Source: Thermoproteota archaeon (GTDB taxonomy: Archaea; Thermoproteota; EX4484-205; JAAOZP01). Taken from it: a stretch of DNA of 5,756 nt. Below the pieces are notes generated by a model. The model had not been told where the DNA came from and searched no databases. It was given only the letters and a program-made list of their open reading frames with translations. Of the stretch, positions 1 to 5,611 are shown one piece after another (position 1 is the stretch's first letter; the number at the start of each line of letters is the position of its first letter). Position numbers and translations under genes: made by a program. The stretch covers positions 1 through 5,756 of the forward strand of contig JANXDK010000033.1 in assembly GCA_025059435.1 (NCBI GenBank), read 5' to 3'.

Positions 1-843
1 TACGTCGTAAAGATCGTTTAAGAGTAGGAACATCAGGTATACTGTCGGCTCAGTCATGTAAACCGGACCGCGGTAGCCGTACTTGAATAGTAACGGGAGA
101 CCGCCCATGTGGTCTAGATGAGCATGAGATATTATGATGGCATCAATGCTTTCAACGGAAATTGGAATCCTGTCGATCCTTGGAAACGTGTCTGAAAACG
201 CGTTTGCTGCAGGGTTTATTCCGAAATCCATAAGGACATTGCTTTCATCCGTTGAAACAAGTATGCTGGACCTTCCAACTTGTTCAGCACCGCCGAGGAA
301 GGTTAGAGTAATATTCTCAGTTTTAAAAAGGGGTCTTCTGAAAATCCTTTCCCCAACCTCCCTTAATATCTTAAACCTTTCTTCAGAGCTCTGGTTGAAA
401 ACATACATCACCTGTGGGATGATAGTCGTGCTTAAGGGAGGTATCCTTATTATGACTGGTTTCCAACCCGTTTTAACAAGTATATCATCTAGTATCTTCT
501 CGCCTAGCTCCTCTACAGCATCGGGATTTCTAACTGAAATAAGAACTTCTCCGAAGACATCGTTGAACACTACTGCTTCCAAACTTGCCTTCTGAGGAAT
601 AATCTGTCTGATTTCATTCTCAGCCTCATCCTTCGGTACCCTGACCGATGCAGCTGGTCTTACGATTATCCTCTTCCTAAGTTGTTTTGCAACATCAGCT
701 AGGATCTGTTGCCCCTTTACTAGGAATTCCGGATTCTCAACGTAGACAGCTATAGTAGGACCTTCCATCTCTATGCTGACTATTTTAGCATCTCTTGGAA
801 TCCTTTCGAAAATAACCTCTTTTATACTGCCTTCAGAACTCAT
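1..843 (-). CDS. aCPSF1: aCPSF1 (FttA) KH/metallo-beta-lactamase/beta-CASP ribonuclease, N-terminal 281 residues, partial
   Basis: Translation of the minus strand from the ATG at 843-841 stays open to the window edge, giving 281 residues of a family usually about 640 long, so the beta-CASP domain and the rest of the nuclease lie outside. Residues 1 to about 145 fit the two N-terminal KH-like RNA-binding domains of archaeal CPSF1. The metallo-beta-lactamase fold starts with FLGGAEQVGRSS (182-193), carries the motif-1 aspartate in MDFGINP (D206) and the zinc-binding SHAHLDH (239-245, H240/H242/D244/H245). Known family role: zinc-dependent endo/5'-3' exonuclease that cuts nascent RNA downstream of U-rich tracts and terminates transcription by archaeal RNA polymerase. 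The start overlaps the stop of the upstream proteasome beta gene (ATGA), implying one transcript and coupled translation. The psmB-aCPSF1 pairing is also known elsewhere, for example MJ1237-MJ1236 in Methanocaldococcus. Identification is secure; domain limits are approximate. Confidence 0.95.
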   Translation of the reverse strand, partial: MSSEGSIKEVIFERIPRDAKIVSIEMEGPTIAVYVENPEFLVKGQQILADVAKQLRKRIIVRPAASVRVPKDEAENEIRQIIPQKASLEAVVFNDVFGEVLISVRNPDAVEELGEKILDDILVKTGWKPVIIRIPPLSTTIIPQVMYVFNQSSEERFKILREVGERIFRRPLFKTENITLTFLGGAEQVGRSSILVSTDESNVLMDFGINPAANAFSDTFPRIDRIPISVESIDAIIISHAHLDHMGGLPLLFKYGYRGPVYMTEPTVYLMFLLLNDLYDV

Positions 844-1511
844 GACAGCCTTACGTACCTCGCCCTCTCTTCTGGTCCAAGCTCTCTACAACCTTTCGAA
901 TCTACGACCATTACTTCGAAATCGTTACCAGTAGCAGTGTCCCTCTGCATTGCTGCTAGTATCGCTCTGATAGCTATGGGTATGGCTGAAGAAGTATCTA
1001 TTGGAGTCTTAAGCTCCGCTTCTAGATATCCTAGTGCAACAGGAGAACCTGATCCCGAGCCTGCGAAAACTTCTTTTGAAAACCCTCCAAGTGGGTCGAG
1101 CATGTATAGGCTTGCCCCGTCTCTGTCATAGCCTCCTATCATTAACTGTATGTAGAACGGTGCCATTCGCATGGAGGAGAGCACTATTGAGGCTATGTTT
1201 GCAGCAGCCTTAACTGGAATGTTAACTCCCCTTTCAAGCTTGTAAGCTCTAGCCTCCCATTGAAGCGTTGCTACGAGTGCTTGAGCATCGGCAACGCCGC
1301 CGGAGATTGTTGCAGCTATGTAATCATCTACCTTCAGAATCTTCTTCCCTTTCTTATGTGCTATGAAATAATACCCTTGCACCACTCTCGTATCAGATGC
1401 GAAAACAACACCGTCTCTACAGGATATCCCGACAGTGGTAGTTCCCCAAAGAGGAGAGTCGATTCCTCCTCTACCAAACCTCTTAGTAATGATTTCCAAG
1501 CCTCTTAACAC
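840..1511 (-). CDS. psmB: 20S proteasome beta subunit, catalytically competent
   Basis: The 223-residue product aligns by eye with the Thermoplasma beta subunit over its whole length. A propeptide of 23 residues ends at Gly23, and autocleavage in GTTTVG would expose Thr24 as the N-terminal nucleophile (Thr1). Asp40 matches Asp17, Lys56/Lys57 match Lys33 (one extra residue lies between Asp17 and Lys33 relative to Thermoplasma), and Ser154 (SGSGSP) and Asp191 (RDTATG) match Ser129 and Asp166. So all active-site residues are present. In the cell it would form the inner heptameric rings of the 20S core and degrade unfolded proteins delivered by PAN or a Cdc48-type ATPase. The called start is GTG (1511-1509); an SD-like GAGGTG (1514-1509) overlaps it and is better spaced, 9 bases, for a TTG at codon 5 (1499-1497), so the propeptide may be 19 residues. 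It is the first gene of an operon with aCPSF1 and is driven from the palindromic divergent promoter at 1538-1567. Confidence 0.97.
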   Translation of the reverse strand: MLRGLEIITKRFGRGGIDSPLWGTTTVGISCRDGVVFASDTRVVQGYYFIAHKKGKKILKVDDYIAATISGGVADAQALVATLQWEARAYKLERGVNIPVKAAANIASIVLSSMRMAPFYIQLMIGGYDRDGASLYMLDPLGGFSKEVFAGSGSGSPVALGYLEAELKTPIDTSSAIPIAIRAILAAMQRDTATGNDFEVMVVDSKGCRELGPEERARYVRLS

Positions 1512-1537
1512 CTCTAGAACACAGACTGAATCACATT

Positions 1538-1567
1538 AGGGAAAGGCTTAAAGATAAACCTTTCCCT
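1538..1567. promoter_or_regulatory. Palindromic divergent promoter between psmB and egsA
   Basis: AGGGAAAGG (1538-1546) and CCTTTCCCT (1559-1567) are perfect 9-base inverted repeats around the 12-base core CTTAAAGATAAA (1547-1558). Read on either strand, the order is a purine-rich block followed by an A/T-rich box, the usual BRE-TATA arrangement. The core centre is about 33 bases before the egsA TTG and about 42 before the psmB GTG, so one core could serve both genes with short leaders. Alternatively the repeat is an operator for a dimeric repressor. The repeat is seen directly; promoter function is inferred from position. Confidence 0.72.
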
Positions 1568-1584
1568 GAAAAATATGTCACGTA

Positions 1585-2652
1585 TTGAAAGGCAAGGATA
1601 AGCACGTGATTAACCTCCCCAGGCGTATTATACTTGGAGATGATGCCTTAGAAGAACTTGGTAATTGCATGAAGGAAGCAGGTGCGGAGAATGTTATTGT
1701 CTTAATGAGTAAAACTCCTCTGAAGCTACTTGGAGATAGGATTAAGAAAATACTTTCTGGTAACTATTTTTCCTTTAAAATATTGCTGGTGGGAGATAGG
1801 GACGCTTTTTCAGAGGCTAAGAGAATCGAGAAAATGCTAAGCTTCAAGAGGAATAGGGGGAAGACCTTTATCGTAGGCGTTGGAGGGGGGAGGGTTATAG
1901 ATGCGGGGAAAATATTGGCTTGGAGAAGAGGCTTAGAGTTCGCGAGTGTTCCCACGGTTCCTTCTCACGATGGGATAGCAAGCCCCCTAGCTTCAGCACC
2001 CAAGGGTAGAAAGAGATACTCTTTCTACACTGTTATGCCCTCTATGATAATAGGCGATGTTTCTATTCTATCCGTTGCACCCGATAGGTATTTCGGCTCA
2101 GGTGTGGGTGATCTTGTTGCAAAATACACTGCTGTAAGAGACTGGCGTCTATCACACTTACTTAGGGGAGAGTACTATGGTGAGTATGCTGCAGGTCTTG
2201 CCGAGAGTATTGCCGATAGAATCATGAAATGTGCAGATATTATTACAAGCGATAAGTTTGAAGGGGCAAGCATACTGATCGAAGCGCTTATTCATGCAGG
2301 TGTTCTAATAGGTATAGCCGGGAGCAGTAGACCCTGCAGTGGCTCGGAGCATCTCTTCAGTCACGCCTTAGATCTTGTGGCAGGTTATCCCGCACTACAT
2401 GGTGAACAGGTTGGCATCGGAACAATAATGATGAGTAAACTCCACAATTGCGATTGGACAAAGGTCAGAGAAACTTTATCAACCGTTAGGGCTCCGGTTA
2501 CGGCTAAGGATATTAAAGTTTCAGAAAAAAAGATAATCGAGGCACTTACAATAGCGCACAGAATAAGGCCTGAAAGGTATACTGTCTTGGGCGATAAGGG
2601 ATTGACGAAAAAGGCTGCTGAAGAGCTTGCTAAGAGTACTATGATAATTTAG
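1585..2652 (+). CDS. egsA: sn-glycerol-1-phosphate dehydrogenase
   Basis: The enzyme reduces dihydroxyacetone phosphate to sn-glycerol-1-phosphate with NADH or NADPH in the cytoplasm, setting the archaeal stereochemistry of ether lipids. The 355-residue length is normal for the family. Near the N-terminus HVINLPRRI (7-15) matches the usual opening of archaeal EgsA and supports the TTG start at 1585; no upstream in-frame start fits better. The nucleotide-binding GVGGGRVID lies at 98-106, followed by the family signature VPTVPSHDGIASP (122-134). Zinc ligands expected from the iron/zinc alcohol-dehydrogenase-like fold are visible as Asp176 (GVGD), His256 (GSEHLFSH) and His272 (LHGEQVG). There is no Shine-Dalgarno sequence, consistent with a leaderless or very short leader from the promoter at 1538-1567. 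The UPF0179 gene follows after 10 bases, probably on the same transcript. Identification is firm. Confidence 0.96.
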   Translation: MKGKDKHVINLPRRIILGDDALEELGNCMKEAGAENVIVLMSKTPLKLLGDRIKKILSGNYFSFKILLVGDRDAFSEAKRIEKMLSFKRNRGKTFIVGVGGGRVIDAGKILAWRRGLEFASVPTVPSHDGIASPLASAPKGRKRYSFYTVMPSMIIGDVSILSVAPDRYFGSGVGDLVAKYTAVRDWRLSHLLRGEYYGEYAAGLAESIADRIMKCADIITSDKFEGASILIEALIHAGVLIGIAGSSRPCSGSEHLFSHALDLVAGYPALHGEQVGIGTIMMSKLHNCDWTKVRETLSTVRAPVTAKDIKVSEKKIIEALTIAHRIRPERYTVLGDKGLTKKAAEELAKSTMII

Positions 2653-2662
2653 ATTTTCGAAA

Positions 2663-3106
2663 ATGAACAGGTATAGTTATCTGAGCCGAGGTATTAAGCC
2701 TGGAAGCGTGTTTACTTACATAGGTGAAGCATACGAATGCACAAAGTGTAGTAATAGGAGGCTATGTCATAGCACGTTGATCACAGGTCTTTCCTATAGA
2801 GTTGTGAAAATGACCGGAGGCGAGAGTATATACTGTATGATTAGAGGTGAAGAAGTTTTTCCATACGAAGTTTCCCTGGAGCCTCTAGTATTGCTAGCAA
2901 CCAAAGGGAAAGCTAAAGAGGGTGCAGTTATGGAACTCAAGCTCGACGATGCTTTCTGTAAGATGAATTGCGAGAGGCTAGGAGAATGCCCCATTTTATT
3001 CAACATGCTATTAGTCAACCGTAGGGCAAGGGTTCTGGAAAGGCTCGGAGACTTTGACTGTCCTGAGAAAAACCTTTCCTTGATTAGAGTTGAAATCTTG
3101 GATTAA
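2663..3106 (+). CDS. UPF0179 family cysteine-rich protein, function unknown
   Basis: The 147-residue product resembles the archaeal UPF0179 family: a small N-terminal beta-rich region with KPGSVFTYIGEAYECTKC, then conserved cysteines. Eight cysteines are visible: Cys26, Cys29 and Cys35 (CxxCx5C), Cys58, Cys99, Cys103 and Cys109 (Cx3Cx5C), and Cys133. That many paired cysteines in a cytoplasmic thermophile protein suggests a bound metal (zinc or an iron-sulfur cluster) or structural disulfides; which one cannot be told from sequence. There is no signal peptide or membrane segment. The ATG at 2663 follows the egsA stop by 10 bases, with no convincing SD or TATA box of its own, so it is probably co-transcribed with egsA. 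No biochemical role is known to me for the family, and proximity to egsA alone does not assign one. Family assignment is by recognition of the pattern and length, not by a search. Confidence 0.8.
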   Translation: MNRYSYLSRGIKPGSVFTYIGEAYECTKCSNRRLCHSTLITGLSYRVVKMTGGESIYCMIRGEEVFPYEVSLEPLVLLATKGKAKEGAVMELKLDDAFCKMNCERLGECPILFNMLLVNRRARVLERLGDFDCPEKNLSLIRVEILD

Positions 3107-3110
3107 AAAA
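3105..3110 (-). terminator. Short U-tract terminator after the FKBP gene
   Basis: On the minus strand the FKBP stop codon TGA (3117-3115) is followed after 4 bases by six consecutive T residues. Archaeal RNA polymerase commonly terminates at such U-tracts, with or without aCPSF1. The tract overlaps the stop codon of the convergent UPF0179 gene, in an 8-base gap between the two stops, so transcripts from the two sides must overlap at their 3' ends. No hairpin is visible. Function is inferred. Confidence 0.4.
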
Positions 3111-3114
3111 TCGT

Positions 3115-3831
3115 TCATGTGGGTGTTTTATCCTCACCAGCACTCTTAACTTCTCCAGGTCTTGTGAAGACATCTATGAACTTAACGGTATTAATGCCTT
3201 TTATTATGCTTACTACATCTTCGAAAACAGCTTTCTTGATCTGTTGTATACCATCAGAAAGCAAGACCTTGTTTGGAAGGATTATGGTAGCGGTCTCCTC
3301 CCTGATTTCAACAGAGACTTCCTCAACAGAGACTTCTGGAAGCCTCCTGTTAACAAGGTATCTTATCTTCTCCGAATCATCTTCTAAGACCTTAACTATC
3401 TTAAACCTGTAAACAAGAGTCTTACCTGCAAGCGGCGGGTTAAAATCAACTTGAACCCTGCCCCCACTAATATTTCTAACAACCCCTATCTTATTATCTA
3501 CCTCAACCAATGCACCTGGAATTAACTCCTGTGGTTTTGAGAACCTTCTCGCAGCATAGGTCTTAACCTTATTAGGGTCTCTAAAGCCGTAAGCTTTCTC
3601 TGGAGGTATCTCAACAGTCTTCTCAACACCTACTTCACTCTTCAAAAGCTCCTCTTCCCAGCTTTCCAATACCCATTTGCTACCTAAGTGGATCAGTCTA
3701 GGTGAATACTTCTCACTCTCCTTGTAGATTGATGCTTTCTTAGCATCCTCCTCTATTGTTGTCTCTATTACGTTACCAGTCTCCTTTACGGTAAGCGTAT
3801 AATCCACGAGTATGAGCGATCCCGGTTCCAT
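3115..3831 (-). CDS. Long archaeal FKBP-type peptidyl-prolyl cis-trans isomerase (SlyD-like)
   Basis: I start this gene at the ATG at 3831-3829, giving 238 residues; the open frame extends 16 codons further to a TTG at 3879, but that stretch overlaps the nadM stop and contains a TATA box placed exactly for the ATG. From the ATG, residues 1 to about 150 form the FKBP domain with an insert-in-flap chaperone segment: MEPGSLILVDYTLTV at the start, the flap PPEKAYGFRDPNKV (76-89), and VDFNPPLAGKTLVYRF (128-143), the closing signature of SlyD/FkpB-type FKBPs. Residues from about 155 form the C-terminal extension found in the 26-kDa archaeal FKBPs, ending in a charged tail. The protein should catalyse proline isomerisation and assist folding in the cytoplasm; there is no signal peptide. 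A 15-base tandem duplication gives the repeated pentapeptide EVSVE at 166-175. Confidence 0.9.
   Translation of the reverse strand: MEPGSLILVDYTLTVKETGNVIETTIEEDAKKASIYKESEKYSPRLIHLGSKWVLESWEEELLKSEVGVEKTVEIPPEKAYGFRDPNKVKTYAARRFSKPQELIPGALVEVDNKIGVVRNISGGRVQVDFNPPLAGKTLVYRFKIVKVLEDDSEKIRYLVNRRLPEVSVEEVSVEIREETATIILPNKVLLSDGIQQIKKAVFEDVVSIIKGINTVKFIDVFTRPGEVKSAGEDKTPT
3308..3337. repeat. 15-base tandem duplication inside the FKBP gene
   Basis: TCAACAGAGACTTCC (3308-3322) is followed directly by TCAACAGAGACTTCT (3323-3337), 14 of 15 bases identical. It is in frame and encodes EVSVE twice on the minus strand, in the C-terminal extension of the FKBP protein. Near-identity at the DNA level suggests a fairly recent slippage event. 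Confidence 0.85.
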
Positions 3832-3856
3832 TACTGGGAACTGGCATGTAGAACGG

Positions 3857-3864
3857 TTTATAAA
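3857..3864 (-). promoter_or_regulatory. TATA box for the FKBP gene
   Basis: The perfect palindrome TTTATAAA lies in the 44-base gap between the nadM stop and the FKBP ATG, with its centre about 29 bases before that ATG. This spacing predicts transcription starting at or next to the ATG, hence a leaderless mRNA. It argues that the FKBP gene is transcribed on its own as well as, possibly, by read-through from nadM, and it is the main reason for rejecting the upstream TTG start. Confidence 0.7.
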
Positions 3865-3875
3865 TACTCCTCCGT

Positions 3876-4406
3876 TCAAAAAGCCTCGTCGGAAGAGGCT
3901 AGAGCCATTATCCTCTCGACTCCCTGAATACTCCTTATATACTCGAATACTTTAACCGGAACAAGCTGGCTCCAATCCTCTCCAGAAAGTATCCTCCTCC
4001 TTATCTCTATGCCTGAGTACTTCTCCCGCTCAAAGTAAGGTATTGGCCTTACTTCATACCCTGCTTCAGCAAACAGCCTCTTGGTGAACGGCTGGTTCGT
4101 ATATACTATTTCGAAGGGTGGAGACATTGCTTCAACCATCTTAACCCAGAGAAAATGCATATTCGGCACATCGGGAACACCTGTTATTACACATCTGTTG
4201 CCGTCTATTCCCGTTTCTTCGAAAGCTAAACGTAGCATTTGAAGCCTTTCTCCAAATGTGAAAGGATTATCCTTCTCATGACTGGTTAAAGAGCTTCCAA
4301 CAGCTATGATTAAACAATTGTGGTTTAAGAGAATATGTTTTATTGCATGAACATGACCATAGTGGACGGGTTGGAAGCGACCTATGTACAGAGGTTTCTT
4401 CCCCAT
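3876..4406 (-). CDS. nadM: Nicotinamide-nucleotide adenylyltransferase, archaeal NadM type
   Basis: The enzyme joins NMN and ATP to form NAD+ and pyrophosphate, the last step shared by de novo and salvage NAD synthesis. The 176-residue product matches the Methanothermobacter NMNAT from end to end in length and motifs. The nucleotidyltransferase HxGH motif lies in GRFQPVHYGH (9-18, His15 and His18); a conserved mid-section DNPFTFGERLQML (46-58) and PNMHFLWV (81-88) follow; the second ATP-binding motif is YSGIEIRRR (130-138). In that motif isoleucine 133 replaces the threonine seen in Methanothermobacter (YSGTEVRRR). The ATG at 4406 is preceded at 7 bases by an SD-like AGGTGG (minus strand, 4419-4414). 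The gene lies 52 bases downstream of rtcA and may be co-transcribed with it. Identification is firm. Confidence 0.95.
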   Translation of the reverse strand: MGKKPLYIGRFQPVHYGHVHAIKHILLNHNCLIIAVGSSLTSHEKDNPFTFGERLQMLRLAFEETGIDGNRCVITGVPDVPNMHFLWVKMVEAMSPPFEIVYTNQPFTKRLFAEAGYEVRPIPYFEREKYSGIEIRRRILSGEDWSQLVPVKVFEYIRSIQGVERIMALASSDEAF

Positions 4407-4413
4407 CCTAAAT

Positions 4414-4434
4414 CCACCTACTCTAGCTTAAAAG
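4414..4434 (-). promoter_or_regulatory. SD-like site and weak TATA-like box upstream of nadM
   Basis: On the minus strand AGGTGG (4419-4414) sits 7 bases before the nadM ATG, complementary to the 3' end of 16S rRNA and well placed as a ribosome binding site. Slightly further up, CTTTTAAG (4434-4427) is TATA-like with its centre about 25 bases before the ATG. The two signals point to different modes: SD-led translation on an rtcA-nadM message, or a near-leaderless transcript. The SD makes the co-transcript more likely. Confidence 0.45.
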
Positions 4435-4458
4435 GTTGATAAACATTAGCTTCAGGTC

Positions 4459-5532
4459 CTACCTTCTGAACCCTGCCCCGCTGGCCCTATAACCCCCCGG
4501 TGAGCCTAATCTCCCTTGTACTTCAAACTTAACTGGTAAGAATAGCTCTACTAGTTTTATAGTCGTCAAAGTGTGAAGCGTAATCTCATGCGTCCTAAGG
4601 GATGAGATGCCATTTGCCAGAGCCGCGTAAACCACAAGCTGGTCCGCCAGGTTCTTATCTGCAGGAGTCTTATGTTCAACTTGTCTTATGAATTCTAATG
4701 CTGCTTCACTACCAACCTTCTCAGAGGGTTTGCCCCTCTCTCCAAGAGCATTAGAGGCGAATACCACGTTGTTTTCAAGAGTTCCAATTATCAATATTCC
4801 GCATCCAGGGTCTAAGGGGGCATTATGCTCATCACCACGCATGATTTCATATTCCACGACGGGCTCTACTTTGAGCATGCTTCTTATTTTCGAAGAAGCT
4901 GAGTCAGCTATCCTCTCAGCCACGTGCATCGGTAGCCTTGAGCTATAAACGAAAACCTTGACTTTCTTCAAGCCTGGAAAATCAGTTATATCGAATGGCT
5001 TCAAGCATCCGACTGGTTTAGACTCGAAGTGGACCACTCCTCCTCCCCGAGGGTAGAATCCTCTACGTTCAACCTTCAATTCAGCAGAATACCCTGTTAA
5101 CGAAAGATCCTTCAACAAGACTTCTTTAATATAGTCTATGGGGGGTGCTTTAGGATTATCAGTACCTCCTTTTAAAACCAGCTTGACTTCCCTAGGGGAG
5201 AATGCTAATACTGGCATCATGGCTTGAAGCACTAAAGATATGCTTCCAGCAGTTCCAACATCCAGCTCGATGTTAAAAGCCCTAATTTCATCTGGATCGA
5301 AAAGTATCTGTTTAGACCCGACTTCCAACCCTTCCACTCTTGCACCAGTAAGGTTTGCCACAGCTTTCACGGCTGCGAGGTGTTGAGGCCTAAGGCCAGG
5401 GTTTGAACGTTTAGCTCTGATATTGAAAACTTTGATCGGTTTTTTCAAAAGTGCTGAGAGAGCTACCGCAGTCCTTAAAACCTGCCCGCCTCCTTCCCCC
5501 ATAGAACCATCTATTTCAAGTAATTCGACCAT
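4459..5532 (-). CDS. rtcA: RNA 3'-terminal phosphate cyclase
   Basis: RtcA converts an RNA 3'-phosphate to a 2',3'-cyclic phosphate using ATP through a covalent enzyme-AMP intermediate. The 357-residue length is normal. The N-terminal signature DGSMGEGGGQVLRTA is at 8-22, followed by RSNPGLRPQH (42-51); the family signature RGFYPRGGG spans 157-165; an insert domain occupies the middle; and the C-terminal part has ADQLVVYAALANG (296-308) then THEITLHTLTTIKLVELFLP (314-333), where His320 fits the adenylylated histidine (His309 in E. coli). The catalytic set therefore looks complete, and this is the RtcA branch rather than the eukaryotic Rcl1 branch. The ATG at 5532 has a TATA box 28 bases upstream and no SD, so the mRNA is probably leaderless. 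It heads the minus-strand block rtcA-nadM(-FKBP) and diverges from the second proteasome beta gene. Confidence 0.95.
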   Translation of the reverse strand: MVELLEIDGSMGEGGGQVLRTAVALSALLKKPIKVFNIRAKRSNPGLRPQHLAAVKAVANLTGARVEGLEVGSKQILFDPDEIRAFNIELDVGTAGSISLVLQAMMPVLAFSPREVKLVLKGGTDNPKAPPIDYIKEVLLKDLSLTGYSAELKVERRGFYPRGGGVVHFESKPVGCLKPFDITDFPGLKKVKVFVYSSRLPMHVAERIADSASSKIRSMLKVEPVVEYEIMRGDEHNAPLDPGCGILIIGTLENNVVFASNALGERGKPSEKVGSEAALEFIRQVEHKTPADKNLADQLVVYAALANGISSLRTHEITLHTLTTIKLVELFLPVKFEVQGRLGSPGGYRASGAGFRR

Positions 5533-5555
5533 GCTAAGGATTGTCGCCGATCCTT

Positions 5556-5564
5556 GATAAAAGC
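5556..5564 (-). promoter_or_regulatory. TATA box for rtcA
   Basis: On the minus strand GCTTTTATC (5564-5556) lies in the 79-base divergent gap, with its centre about 28 bases before the rtcA ATG. No SD sequence precedes the ATG. Both facts fit a leaderless transcript beginning at or beside the start codon. Promoter function is inferred from composition and spacing. Confidence 0.6.
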
Positions 5565-5578
5565 TTATTTCCGACCCC

Positions 5579-5590
5579 TAAATATTAAAA
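5579..5590 (+). promoter_or_regulatory. TATA box for the second proteasome beta gene
   Basis: TAAATATTAAAA is centred about 28 bases before the ATG at 5612, again predicting a leaderless mRNA. It is separated from the rtcA TATA box by only about 14 bases, so the two preinitiation complexes on opposite strands would sit very close and may compete. Confidence 0.65.
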
Positions 5591-5611
5591 TGTTCAGGGT
5601 GTTTAAGCAGC

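Noticed and set aside
134..595. 153-codon open frame on the plus strand
   Set aside because: It lies wholly antisense to the aCPSF1 reading frame, which carries clear KH and HxHxDH motifs; the product matches nothing recognisable and has the low-complexity Ser/Leu/Thr-rich look of a shadow frame.
937..1508. Two plus-strand open frames (64 and 82 codons)
   Set aside because: Both are antisense to the proteasome beta gene and have no start context or recognisable domain.
3119..3412. 97-codon plus-strand open frame
   Set aside because: Antisense to the FKBP C-terminal region; it translates to a Ser/Thr/Leu-rich product with no family resemblance.
3832..3879. N-terminal 16-residue extension of the FKBP gene from TTG
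   Set aside because: It overlaps the nadM stop and encodes the promoter region rather than any conserved FKBP sequence.
5556..5570. AAGCTT-centred palindrome in the rtcA/beta-subunit gap
   Set aside because: Symmetry covers only six bases and breaks at the next position on both sides, so it is no more than expected by chance in A/T-rich DNA.
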